From Lentilactobacillus raoultii (GTDB lineage: Bacteria > Bacillota > Bacilli > Lactobacillales > Lactobacillaceae): a DNA stretch of 64,000 nucleotides. A program made the position numbers and the translations under genes. The first letter of the stretch is position 1, and each line of letters begins with the position of its first letter. Location: assembly GCF_900411375.1 (NCBI RefSeq), contig NZ_LS422986.1, forward strand, positions 62,001 through 126,000. The letters run 5' to 3'. Under the pieces are notes generated by a model, which saw nothing but the letters and a program-made list of their open reading frames with translations, was not told the DNA's origin and did not search any database. Of this stretch, positions 33,410 through 41,931 are shown piece after piece.

Positions 33410-33858
33410 AAGTTAAAATTATTTATACCAGTTTAACCGGTAATACTCAGGAAGCTGTCGACGTGTTAACGGATGCCTTAGACGAAAAAGGAGCGGAAGT
33501 TGACGTCCTCGACAGTGAAGACGGCATCGAAGTTGATGATTTTTTTACCGACGCGGACGCTTACGTGTTGGCAAGTTACAGCGACGGTGATAATGGTGAA
33601 TTACCGGACGGCATCGTCGATTTTTCCGATGATTTAACCGATTTTGATTTATCCGGGAAAAAGGTGGCCGTGATCGGCACCGGTGATTCAAGCTATGATG
33701 AATTCTGTGGTGCCGTTGATATCTTGGAAAAACAGGTTCGAGACGCCAATGCTACTTTAATTGCCCCGTCACTTAAGATTGAAAATGCGCCGGATGACGA
33801 CGCCATAGCCGAACTCGAACAGTTGGCGCAAACACTGACAACTAAAGTGGCGGAGTAA
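33406..33858 (+). CDS. Flavodoxin
   Basis: 150 residues, ATG 33406 overlapping the sulfite reductase stop (ATGA), with AGGAGG just upstream. The FMN phosphate loop is TSLTGNTQEAV (about 8-18). SYSDGDNGELPDG and GTGDSSYDEFCGAVD form the isoalloxazine loops. The protein is very acidic, as expected for a flavodoxin that docks with a reductase. Gene order makes it the electron donor to the sulfite reductase, reduced by the type-2 FNR. Confidence 0.95.
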   Translation: MKVKIIYTSLTGNTQEAVDVLTDALDEKGAEVDVLDSEDGIEVDDFFTDADAYVLASYSDGDNGELPDGIVDFSDDLTDFDLSGKKVAVIGTGDSSYDEFCGAVDILEKQVRDANATLIAPSLKIENAPDDDAIAELEQLAQTLTTKVAE

Positions 33859-33872
33859 AGGGGGGGCCAACT

Positions 33873-34577
33873 ATGACAGAAGGCATTCTTTACGTCTTGC
33901 ACGGTCGGCGTGGCAAAATTCCCAAATCAAATATCGAACTGCTTCAAGCTTACCTGGCTCAATCGGGCATCCCGTCAATTATCAGCTTTCTTGAAGGTCA
34001 GCAGCAGACGCTTGAAGATGGGGTTCGTTTTCTTCAAGATCGGGTTGATCAACTAACCGTGGTGCCGGTATTATTATTTTCAGCGACGCACATTCGCTGG
34101 GACATCCCCAGACGAATCAACGCCGTCATCCGATCAGACCGTTCCTTTAACATTTTGAAACCTTTGGCAACCACCGAAGCGGTTTTTGATTACTTAAATC
34201 AGCAGTTGCAATCAGCTGTTCACCAGTTTCCCAACCGTAAAATCTTGATTGTCGCTCACGGCACGCCCCATTTCCCGGAACCGTACCAGCAGTTGACCGC
34301 TTTGGGTGATCGGCTACAATCAGCCATTAACGTGCCCATCCTTTGTGCCAACCACATTGGCCACCATTTAGTCAAAGAGGTGTTGGCAGAGGAAACCGCG
34401 CCATTGATTGTCCAACGATTGTTTTTGACGGACGGCCGACTCGCCAACCGCATTAAGAAAAACGTATTAAGTATTCAGCCTGATAGCATTTTCCTGCCCA
34501 CACTGGAAGATCAACCCGTCATTACAGCAGCGATCAGTGAACGGCTCAACCAATACCGCTTGGCGGTTAATCAATAA
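33873..34577 (+). CDS. Sirohydrochlorin chelatase (SirB/CbiX type)
   Basis: 234 residues, ATG 33873 after AAAGGGGGG. N-terminal ILYVLHGRRGKIP has the metal-binding His of class II chelatases, repeated in the second half as ILIVAHGTPHFPEP. VPVLLFSATHIRWDIP matches the CbiX core. It inserts Fe2+ into sirohydrochlorin to give siroheme for the sulfite reductase. It is the last gene of the operon, followed by a strong terminator. Co or Ni specificity cannot be excluded from sequence, but no cobalamin genes are present here. Confidence 0.9.
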   Translation: MTEGILYVLHGRRGKIPKSNIELLQAYLAQSGIPSIISFLEGQQQTLEDGVRFLQDRVDQLTVVPVLLFSATHIRWDIPRRINAVIRSDRSFNILKPLATTEAVFDYLNQQLQSAVHQFPNRKILIVAHGTPHFPEPYQQLTALGDRLQSAINVPILCANHIGHHLVKEVLAEETAPLIVQRLFLTDGRLANRIKKNVLSIQPDSIFLPTLEDQPVITAAISERLNQYRLAVNQ

Positions 34578-34612
34578 TCGTCAGTCTTAATAATTTAATG
34601 TCCCAATTGTGG

Positions 34613-34651
34613 TAAAAACCGGGTATCCCAAAAACAGATACCTGGTTTTTA
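34613..34651 (+). terminator. Terminator of the sulfate operon
   Basis: TAAAAACCGGGTATC and GATACCTGGTTTTTA form a long stem with an 8-base loop and T-run; it can act in both directions and lies about 48 bases after the 34699 gene end on the other strand. Confidence 0.9.
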
Positions 34652-34698
34652 CGCTGACAAATCGTTAACAGGATGATTTCAAAATTAAGTTGTTTAAT

Positions 34699-35472
34699 TT
34701 AGATGCGCTTATGTTCAAACGCCCAAAAAGCCAATACTAAGAAAACAATACTGTATCCAACATTTCCTAAAATCAGTTGTTTGAGTGTTAGTAACGTCGT
34801 ACTGTATGTTCCAGGATATGACCATTCATTTGACATATTAAGCATATTGAACGGGTTCCATCTAATCAGTGGGAAGTTCGAGGCCGCATTTCTAATTAAC
34901 ATAGAGGACACTGTTTGACCAATAAAAACAACTGTAAGTCCGCTTGCAACCGCAACTGCTGAAGTTTTGGTTGCACAAGCCAGTAGGAAAATCAATCCAA
35001 CAATAATGATCGACCCAAAAAAGTCCAACACACATTCATCAAATAAATTTACCAAAATCGTTTGGTGATAAATATACAGACTAAAGAATGGATATTTAGA
35101 ACCATAAGTCAGCCATTTAACTGGAAACGTTAATACAAAAACCAATCCGTGTAAATAAGCATCGTAAATTAAAACGGTCACAAATTTAGAAACAAAAATT
35201 CGGATCTTTTCTTTATCTTGAATCACCAGATGTTTAATTGTCCCGTATTCATATTCCATTGAAATGATGGTTGAACTTACAATGATGATAACTGTAGTTG
35301 CCCACTCCGTCCCGGCAAACGTAGCGGTAATATAGAATTGCGCATCACTGGCACTAACATTTCTCACCATCATACCAACGGCCAACATTGCTAAGGCTAA
35401 AAAAATTGGCGTATAAAGTGTGCTTCGTTTATGGAGTAATTTATAGATTTCTTCGTTGATTAGGTTTAACAT
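34699..35472 (-). CDS. ABC-2 type permease, bacitracin/lantibiotic-immunity type
   Basis: 257 residues with six hydrophobic segments and the N-terminus MLNLINEEIYKLLHKRSTL, typical of ABC-2 permeases that work with BcrA-like ATPases. MEYEYGTIKHLV near residue 75 is a family landmark. It forms an exporter with the ATPase gene, whose stop it overlaps by one base. Likely role is protection against a membrane-active peptide, but no target is identified. Confidence 0.85.
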   Translation of the reverse strand: MLNLINEEIYKLLHKRSTLYTPIFLALAMLAVGMMVRNVSASDAQFYITATFAGTEWATTVIIIVSSTIISMEYEYGTIKHLVIQDKEKIRIFVSKFVTVLIYDAYLHGLVFVLTFPVKWLTYGSKYPFFSLYIYHQTILVNLFDECVLDFFGSIIIVGLIFLLACATKTSAVAVASGLTVVFIGQTVSSMLIRNAASNFPLIRWNPFNMLNMSNEWSYPGTYSTTLLTLKQLILGNVGYSIVFLVLAFWAFEHKRI

Positions 35473-36341
35473 TAGCGATCTTTCCCCCTGCTTTCATTTG
35501 CCATCATAGTTAATACCGAGTCTTCAAGATTTTCTTGGAAATGGCCAACGTCTTCAATTTTAATTTTGTTAGATAGCAGGTCATTAAACAATTGATTCAA
35601 GTTGCTGCTTTGCGATAAGGGAACCTGGACGCCATTTTGACTTTTAGTAGCGCTGATTTTATCCTTAATCAAAGTTCTTGTGCATCGAGTATCATCATCA
35701 GTTTTTAGAAAGAGATAGTTTGCACCAATCGCATGCAAATGCTTCATGGAAGTTGCTAGAATGACTTGCCCCTTATCCAAAAGAACCACTTGGTCAATCA
35801 TCTTTTCAAGTTCACTTAAAATATGACTGGAAATCAAAAAACTAATTCCTTTTTCCGCCAATCTCATAATTAGATCCCTTAATTCTCGATTAGACATTGG
35901 GTCAAGGCCATTCATCGGTTCATCTAAAATAACGACATCCGGATGATTAAGAAGGGCGCTTGCAATCCCCATTTTTTGCTTCATTCCTAGGGAATAGTGG
36001 ACTACCCGCTTATCAATATACTTAGTCATCGCCATTTCTTTAACAATTACATTAACGTTGGCTGCATTTTGGTGTGAATAAAGCATTAGTTGTTGGCGGC
36101 CCGTTAAAAATGGATAAATCGCTGGACTTTCGATTAAGGCCCCAACAGTTCCTTTTGAAGAAACTGTCCCGGAGTCTGCTTTATAAATTCCCAGAATTAT
36201 TTTCATAATTGTTGATTTTCCAACTCCGTTTGGCCCGATTAACCCAACAATGGCGCCTTTTGGAATATCAAAACTGACGCTTTTTAAAACCTGCCTCTTA
36301 CCAAAACGTTTGGATACATCCCTGACGCTTAAAATATTCAC
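35472..36341 (-). CDS. ABC transporter ATP-binding protein, BcrA-like
   Basis: 289 residues from GTG 36341, nine bases after GAGGAGG; a longer frame to 36383 lacks a ribosome site. Walker A GPNGVGKST (about 36-44), signature YSLGMKQKMGIA, Walker B VVILDEPMNGLDP, H-loop SSHILSELE. The C-terminal 80 residues are the variable domain of immunity-type ATPases. Partner of the preceding permease. A long AT-rich control region lies upstream. Confidence 0.9.
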   Translation of the reverse strand: MNILSVRDVSKRFGKRQVLKSVSFDIPKGAIVGLIGPNGVGKSTIMKIILGIYKADSGTVSSKGTVGALIESPAIYPFLTGRQQLMLYSHQNAANVNVIVKEMAMTKYIDKRVVHYSLGMKQKMGIASALLNHPDVVILDEPMNGLDPMSNRELRDLIMRLAEKGISFLISSHILSELEKMIDQVVLLDKGQVILATSMKHLHAIGANYLFLKTDDDTRCTRTLIKDKISATKSQNGVQVPLSQSSNLNQLFNDLLSNKIKIEDVGHFQENLEDSVLTMMANESRGKDR

Positions 36342-36941
36342 GTGAATTGCCTCCTCAAAAATTAATGACATAGGTTCAATCACAACCTGTCGTGAAACAT
36401 AATATGGAAAAGATCTCTAGTGATCACACATCTACAAGGGATGTTTTTCCATAAATAGGGTTAATGGTTGCTTTATCCTTTTCATGAGGTGTTTATTTTA
36501 CCTACAATCAATAATATACACTTCATTGTTATTAAATAAAGTACTTAAACATTATGTAATTACTTAATATAATACTTTGCTACATTTTAAAAAACACAAC
36601 AAATGCCCTTAAGTCAAGATAATAAAGAGTATTTTAAAATAATATCATATAACTATAATATTATGCGTTATTTTTACGGTTATTTCTTTATTTTTCCTAC
36701 TATGTAAGAATATAATAACTGTAATTAAGATTGAGTGCTCTATATAATAACTTTTTTAATTATCATTAAATTAAAAGTAAAGAAATAGATAATTTCCGAT
36801 TTGTAGATACGGTGTCTTTGCTAGACTTCTATTCTAAAATGTAGTAATTTTCAGAATGAAAGCGTTTCATATATATAAATCATTCATGTTTTGCGTATTT
36901 TTTTAAGTTTCTAAAGCCTTTTAAGGAAGAAGATTTTTATT
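36342..36941. promoter_or_regulatory. 600-base AT-rich gene-free region
   Basis: No gene is seen. An inverted repeat TATGGAAAA ... TTTTTCCATA spans 36402-36454, close to the ABC gene start on the minus strand. 36540-36840 is extremely AT-rich. A palindromic ATGAAAGCGTTTCAT lies at 36856-36870, 70 bases before the lipoprotein gene. Confidence 0.5.
36856..36870. promoter_or_regulatory. cre-like / LacI-family operator palindrome
   Basis: ATGAAA-GCG-TTTCAT resembles catabolite responsive elements (core AAAGCG), but the right half is one base closer than in the classic 14-base cre, so CcpA binding is uncertain. Confidence 0.4.
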
Positions 36942-37379
36942 ATGAAATTAAAGATCGCAAAGGTTTTCCTATTAATAACACTTGCTTCAATAACTCTTGT
37001 TGGGTGTGGCACATCACAATCTTCCACTTCAAATAAGCCACACAACAACTGGACTGATGTTTATAATCGCTCTGGCAAAAAAGTCGCAACTTTTTCTAAG
37101 CAAAAATGGATAAACTATTTCTCTGATTTTCCCGGAAGCGGACACGGTAACGTTAAAAAATCTAGTCTTCCTGCTGGCTCAAAGCTCAAATTCAAATATG
37201 TTCTTCACCAGCGAACAAAAAATGAAAAAGCAATATTAAAGGTCTATTCCAACAAGTATGCCTCTCTAAGCGCGCATTCACATCAGGGGGTTGCTGATCA
37301 AGATATTCCTAATCTTATCTGGAAATTAAGCAACCAAACGTATAACAAAGTTACAAATCCAAAAGCTTTTACAAAATAA
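36942..37379 (+). CDS. Small lipoprotein of unknown function
   Basis: 145 residues, ATG 36942 after AAGGAAGAAG. The signal peptide ends in the lipobox LVGC (Cys22), so the mature protein is membrane-attached by lipid. The mature part is basic, with no other Cys, and has a Ser/Asn/Thr-rich linker followed by a compact domain (KFKYVLHQR, KVYSNKYASLS). I do not recognise a family. AT-rich coding and upstream region suggest recent acquisition. Confidence 0.75.
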   Translation: MKLKIAKVFLLITLASITLVGCGTSQSSTSNKPHNNWTDVYNRSGKKVATFSKQKWINYFSDFPGSGHGNVKKSSLPAGSKLKFKYVLHQRTKNEKAILKVYSNKYASLSAHSHQGVADQDIPNLIWKLSNQTYNKVTNPKAFTK

Positions 37380-37457
37380 TTGTTTAAAAATACACAATAT
37401 TTCAAATTATATTTAAAAACATGCTTTAGCTTGACTGTTTATTTAATAAAATGCAAC

Positions 37458-37496
37458 AAAAGCTCTGCCATCCAACAAAGGACGTAGGGCGTTTTT
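37458..37496 (+). terminator. Possible terminator after the lipoprotein gene
   Basis: AAAAGCTCTGCC and GGACGTAGGGCGTTTTT form an imperfect stem with G-U pairs and a T-run. Confidence 0.4.
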
Positions 37497-37662
37497 ATCT
37501 ATACTCTTTGGATAATTAGTAACTCAGCCATCAGTATGCATAAGTTGGTATATCAATGTTAAAATAATCAAAAGTAACAAAATAAAAAAATAAAAATTTC
37601 CTGCATGTTTTAAAAAAATAAGTAATTTGTCCATATAATATCAATTCAAGGAAGAAACACTC

Positions 37663-38296
37663 ATGACTCATCTAACAAGAAAAGCTTTTCAAGAAACCTA
37701 TTTCTACAAAACCGAATTAATCAAGCTCTGCCGCCAGTATGGCCTACCGACTCAGGAAACCAAAGCTGAATTGACTCACTATATCGATCAATTCTTAACT
37801 GGCACTCCTGCCAATAAAGTAGCCGCTGTTCGTACTCACTCCTCAAAACCGACCCTTAAGGCTAATCAAATCAGCTTGGATACTCCCGTGGTTGGTGCCG
37901 GCTTCTCATTTAACCAAGAGGCTCGAAAATTTTTAAAGGTTTACTTTGGTGTTGAAAAGTTCTCATTCACAAAAGAAATGGCCATTATTAAACGACGGGC
38001 TGAAGCAACTCATGATTTAACATTAACTGTAGGCGAACTGTTGGCACAAGCCGAAAGTTTAAGGGCTCATCCATCTTCAATTCTCGCCCATAATCCAGAA
38101 GAACAGACCTAGTCAATGGAACCGGTTCGTTAAAGATTTTTGTTGCAGTCCTCAAAGTCGGGCCTTTGCTAAAAAACTGAAGGTAGCTGCACTTCTTTGG
38201 CAGCATGTGAAACGTTCAAAGGGCCCTAAACAATACCGAGATCAATTGCTGAACCAATTTGCAGATGAGCTTAAGCCATATCGGAAACGACATTAA
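37663..38296 (+). pseudogene. SAP/HeH-domain DNA-binding-like protein, frameshifted
   Basis: The first frame (37663-38112) gives 149 residues with an N-terminal SAP-like helix pair (TELIKLCRQYGLPTQETKAEL, key part LCRQYGLPTQETKAEL). It hits TAG just after EEQT. A one-base shift continues with QWNRFVKDFCCSPQSRAFAKKL and ends KPYRKRH at 38296, clearly the missing C-terminus. A single-base indel near 38106 therefore splits a gene of about 210 codons. Function of the family is unknown to me. It may also be a sequencing error, as everything else is intact. Confidence 0.7.
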
Positions 38297-38304
38297 TCAT
38301 TCAA

Positions 38305-39105
38305 CTAACGTTTGTTAGTCATTAATTTTTCAATCCAGTCATTTCGTTGATCCAACTTTGTATTTCTTAAATCGTACGCCGTAATTATCAATAGTCCCAC
38401 GTCAAAGATTAGTGACAAAGTAACTGAATCAGGTACCAGAAATGCGCCATTTAAACCAATCACGATGAAGTCCCATAAGCTGTGAAAAATAATTGGCAGC
38501 CATAACGAACCTGATCGAATATAGATAGCACAAAATAAACATCCAATCGAAAGCGCCCCAAGCATTTGGATCAAGGTCGCCGACAAACTTTGTTCCGTTA
38601 AGTTCAAAACATGAATACACGCAAATAGCAGGCTGGGGATTAAAACGGCTAAATAAAGATCTTGATGGGTCCAAGTCCCAAGTGCTTTAAGAACTTGCGG
38701 AAAAATTAGTCCTCTAAACAGATATTCTTCAGCAATACCGATTAAAGTAGTTCCCGCTAAAATATCCAGAAGCATTGACCACCCACTAAAAGAATGACGA
38801 GAAAGCAGGATTATCGTTGCCCCAATCGCCAACAGTATCAGAAAAATTGGTAATGAAAGATAAATTAGATTTTTCAACGGACCCAAGAGTCGATAAAAAA
38901 CCGGTTGTTTAACGTAAAACCTGTTTAACATGAAAATGATCACCAATACTGGTAGTTCTTGAATCCCAATCAGCCAAAACCAGTCAATTGATCGACCGCT
39001 GGGGATTAATGGACGGACTAAAAACGGCAATCCAATAATAATTAAACCAGTGATGCCGATCATGATTGCAACGTTAATCCAATTTTGTTTTTTCACGGTT
39101 TTCAC
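38305..39105 (-). CDS. CPBP-family intramembrane metalloprotease
   Basis: 266 residues with about eight membrane segments. Motif 1 EEYLFRG (EExxxR, about 148-154), motif 2 FACIHVLNL and motif 3 HSLWDFIV contain the Glu and His residues of the CPBP (Abi) active site. Such proteins cleave membrane substrates; in lactobacilli many act in bacteriocin maturation or self-protection. No peptide gene is adjacent, so the role is open. It converges on the frameshifted 37663 gene with only eight bases between. Confidence 0.88.
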   Translation of the reverse strand: MKTVKKQNWINVAIMIGITGLIIIGLPFLVRPLIPSGRSIDWFWLIGIQELPVLVIIFMLNRFYVKQPVFYRLLGPLKNLIYLSLPIFLILLAIGATIILLSRHSFSGWSMLLDILAGTTLIGIAEEYLFRGLIFPQVLKALGTWTHQDLYLAVLIPSLLFACIHVLNLTEQSLSATLIQMLGALSIGCLFCAIYIRSGSLWLPIIFHSLWDFIVIGLNGAFLVPDSVTLSLIFDVGLLIITAYDLRNTKLDQRNDWIEKLMTNKR

Positions 39106-39190
39106 ACTCTTTTTATAGTTTTATAAATGCTTAGTTTGATAATATCACTTTTATAATAAGGTTAAAATTTATTTTAATGCCTATGAAATT

Positions 39191-39235
39191 AAAGTGGCTG
39201 ACAACCTGATCTTTTCATCAGTTATCAGCCACTTT
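39191..39235. terminator. Strong hairpin terminator
   Basis: AAAGTGGCTGA and TCAGCCACTTT form the outer stem with an inner CTGAT/ATCAG stem. It lies 25 bases beyond the end of the broken SDR gene (minus strand) and probably belonged to it. Confidence 0.75.
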
Positions 39236-39260
39236 AGAATTTTAACTCAATTATTCATAG

Positions 39261-39600
39261 TCATTGCCAATCATTTTCATGCCCATAATCTAAACTGGCT
39301 GAGAGCTTTTGCCACGTCTCAAAATCGTCTTTTTGACTGGCAGCTCAGCTAAGGCCCGGTCAACCGAATTTTCACCCGCCAAAAAGTGAAGTGGTGGATT
39401 TGCCATTCGGCTCAATTTTATGATCCCTTTTGCCAACAAGTCCGGCGAGCCAATTTACTGACCAGATTTTGCTTCAATCTGTTCGTTAGTTGCATGAACT
39501 GTTTGATCATAATCCTGAATAGTTCTGGGTGCCGCTTCATGGAAACGTCCTGCCCAATCCGTTCTAAGAGGTTGGTTGCCCTATAGGGGGAATCATTCAT
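39261..39600 (-). pseudogene. Remnant of a short-chain dehydrogenase/reductase (C-terminal part)
   Basis: The minus strand shows GSPDLLAKGIIKLSRMANPP-type sequence (key parts DLLAKGIIKLSRMANPPLHF and AGENSVDRALAELP), then after a frameshift DFETWQKLSASLDYGHEND and a stop at 39261. This is the C-terminal hallmark of classical SDR oxidoreductases. An upstream frame (39600-39418) leads into it through another frameshift near 39445. The N-terminal Rossmann part with TGxxxGxG and YxxxK is absent. A dead fragment. Confidence 0.55.
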
Positions 39601-39803
39601 TATCCGCTCGTTTTATTCCCAACGAGGACAAAATTCCGAGTAATGATAACCCCCCCGGTACCGATCATTGCCGCTTTAAAGCCGCTGGAAAACACATCCC
39701 AACCGTGACAATTCGATAACTAAACTTGCTACTTATCCCCGGTTACCCTTAATATATTAGAAAAGGAATCATCCATGAAACAATAGAATCGAGGATCCCG
39801 CTT

Positions 39804-40571
39804 ATGACAAACACTCAGAAATGTCTATCAATGCTTAAATCAACCTATCAAAAAATCCTATCCACTAACTTAGTCGGTATCTATCTTCACGGTTCCTACG
39901 TGATGCACAGTTATAATGCATCAATCAGTGACTTAGATTATATCGTAGTAGTAAAAACGCCATTATCCTTTTCAACAAAACAGCAATTGATGACCGTCAC
40001 CCTCAAGAAACTATGGCCACTCGCCCCAGCAAAGGGATTGGAATTTCATGTGTTACGTTTGTCAGATACTCAGCACTTTCGCCAACCTTTGCCATTTGAC
40101 TTCCACTTTTCAAAGATGCATTTTCAAAACTACTTGGCAAATCCTGCCCGTTACATTGAAATAATGCACGGAACTGATCCGGATTTAGCTGCTCACTTAA
40201 CTATTATTAATCATTTTGGTCAAGTCTTGGTGGGCACCCCGATTATTCAGGTTTTTGACCAAGTTCCTGAAATTGACTATTGGCAAAGCATCATCTTTGA
40301 CATCCAAGACGCTCAAACCAACATTTTAAAACAACCGGTTTATACCATTCTAAATCTTTGTCGAGTGCTGGCTTACAAGCAAGAACGTTTAATCACGTCC
40401 AAGCAGTCAGGCGGCCAATGGGGGTTTACTCACCTCGATAGTCAGATGCACCCACTTATTCAGCAGGCACTTCACGTCTACACGAAACCGTCTGCCAATA
40501 TTGAATTTAAGGCATTGCCAGCCGAGCTAACAGCTTTCGCCACAAAAATGCTTTGGCACTTAGGACTTTAA
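39804..40571 (+). CDS. Nucleotidyltransferase with DUF4111-like domain (ANT(9)/AadA-like)
   Basis: 255 residues. The polymerase-beta-type motif is HGSYVMHSYNASISDLDYIVV (key part GSYVMHSYNASISDLD, about 31-46), with the two metal-binding Asp. The C-terminal helical half with NLCRVLAYKQERLITSKQSGG fits the DUF4111 domain of aminoglycoside adenylyltransferases. It would transfer AMP to a small molecule. Resistance is possible but not established: many chromosomal relatives have no known substrate. It has no operon partner. TTG and ATG alternatives nearby leave the start slightly uncertain. Confidence 0.78.
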   Translation: MTNTQKCLSMLKSTYQKILSTNLVGIYLHGSYVMHSYNASISDLDYIVVVKTPLSFSTKQQLMTVTLKKLWPLAPAKGLEFHVLRLSDTQHFRQPLPFDFHFSKMHFQNYLANPARYIEIMHGTDPDLAAHLTIINHFGQVLVGTPIIQVFDQVPEIDYWQSIIFDIQDAQTNILKQPVYTILNLCRVLAYKQERLITSKQSGGQWGFTHLDSQMHPLIQQALHVYTKPSANIEFKALPAELTAFATKMLWHLGL

Positions 40572-40829
40572 AACTTACTTGAGAGAGAAACTTAAAACCA
40601 TAATAGAAAGTCAAATCGCCATTCTACCACTTAAATCCACTTTCATTTAAACGCATAGTACCCAATCATAATAAACAAATCAACCCAAACTAAATTTTAC
40701 CAGATCATTTGTGTGTTCAGTAATAGTAACTCGTATTAAATACCAGGTGACATAAACTAGAGGGCAACATAAAACATACTCATTGGATTTCACTATTTAA
40801 CTGGCACAAAAACACCAGCAAAAATTAAA

Positions 40830-40870
40830 AATCCAAGCAACCCAAGAGATTATCTCGGATTACTTGGATT
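40830..40870 (-). terminator. Terminator of the YdeI gene
   Basis: AATCCAAG ... CTTGGATT with an inner CAAGAGA/TCTCGG-like pairing, 13 bases beyond the 40883 stop. The remaining gap 40572-40829 shows nothing recognisable. Confidence 0.6.
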
Positions 40871-40882
40871 ATCTTCATATTT

Positions 40883-41494
40883 TCATTTTTCCGGCCAAAC
40901 CGTCACATAAATGTTGCTCAAACGACCACCATCGTTCCAATGACCAATCATTTTGTGATCACGACAGGCATTTGCAAACTTAGTCATCCTTGACCTAAAT
41001 AGTTTTGGATCGTTACTTTTAATTTGAATTGTATCAACGCGGACCCTTTGATAAAGGGGTGGACAACTACAGAAATACTCCCAAGCCCCTGGGCGACGTT
41101 TTAATGCCCGTTTAATTCTTTTGTCGATGGTGAAATTTTTAGGATCCATATTAGGTAGTTTTGATCTGCCAGCTGCGGTCATCCGACCCAAATATGCCAT
41201 TCGAATGCACCGAGCCTTATTCAATTCAGACCAGGCACTTCCTGACTTTCTAGGCACAAAACGTTGCATAGCCGGCCGGCTAGGAATAATTACTTTGTAG
41301 GTGCTGTCTATCCACCCAAAACACATGGCTTCCTCAACCGCATCAACATACCAAAAGTGACCATTTCCTTTTGGAATTCCACGTTTAACGTTAACCCAAC
41401 ATTCGCTTGCCTGATCACCGTTTTCAGCCAACCATTGCCGGAAAGCCTCTCGATTGGTTACCTTTAATAAATTTTGAGGATTTTGAATACTCAT
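40883..41494 (-). CDS. YdeI/OmpD-associated family protein
   Basis: 203 residues. Family landmarks are REAFRQWLAENGDQASECWV, YVDAVEEAMCFGWIDS (about 48-63), RFVPRKSGSAWSELNK and a C-terminal RPGAWEYFCSCPPLYQR segment. Members are cytosolic proteins linked in enterobacteria to peptide resistance, but without a known biochemical activity. Monocistronic by its flanking terminator and gap. Confidence 0.85.
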   Translation of the reverse strand: MSIQNPQNLLKVTNREAFRQWLAENGDQASECWVNVKRGIPKGNGHFWYVDAVEEAMCFGWIDSTYKVIIPSRPAMQRFVPRKSGSAWSELNKARCIRMAYLGRMTAAGRSKLPNMDPKNFTIDKRIKRALKRRPGAWEYFCSCPPLYQRVRVDTIQIKSNDPKLFRSRMTKFANACRDHKMIGHWNDGGRLSNIYVTVWPEK

Positions 41495-41568
41495 TTTTTA
41501 GATAACACTTCTTGCCATAACTTCTTATTAATGGACTGATCATCAAAATTCACTTTCATTAAAAATTA

Positions 41569-41838
41569 TCACTCCTGTTGCTTCTTCTCCAACGCTTTTA
41601 ACAACTTTTCATTTTGCGAAATCAAAATCCAGTTCTGCTCCATAATCGCCCGCAGAAACCCCACCTTTTCCTGATTGGAACGATCAGTAAAATTAGCGGT
41701 ATCACTGTCTCTAAGTAATTTTTTGCTATCCAGTTCGCTTAGAATAGCTTCAACTTGGGACTCGGTTTCTTCACTTAAGTCACTCAATCCACGATCTGCC
41801 ATAATACCGGCTACTTTTCGATTGTCAAATAATGCCAT
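41569..41838 (-). CDS. Small conserved hypothetical protein
   Basis: 89 residues from ATG 41838, eight bases after AGGAGG (the ATG at 41844 is too close). It is helical and charged, with a C-terminal coiled-coil-like stretch (QNWILISQNEKLLKALEKKQQE; key part LISQNEKLLKALEKK). I do not recognise it. It follows the FAD oxidoreductase gene by about 90 bases on the same strand. Confidence 0.65.
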   Translation of the reverse strand: MALFDNRKVAGIMADRGLSDLSEETESQVEAILSELDSKKLLRDSDTANFTDRSNQEKVGFLRAIMEQNWILISQNEKLLKALEKKQQE

Positions 41839-41931
41839 AACCATACCCTCCTAAAGGTAAGAAAAAAGAGGATTGGCCCCCTCTTTTCACGATAATTGTT
41901 CTTAAGTCGATTACTTGAATGACATCCAGAT

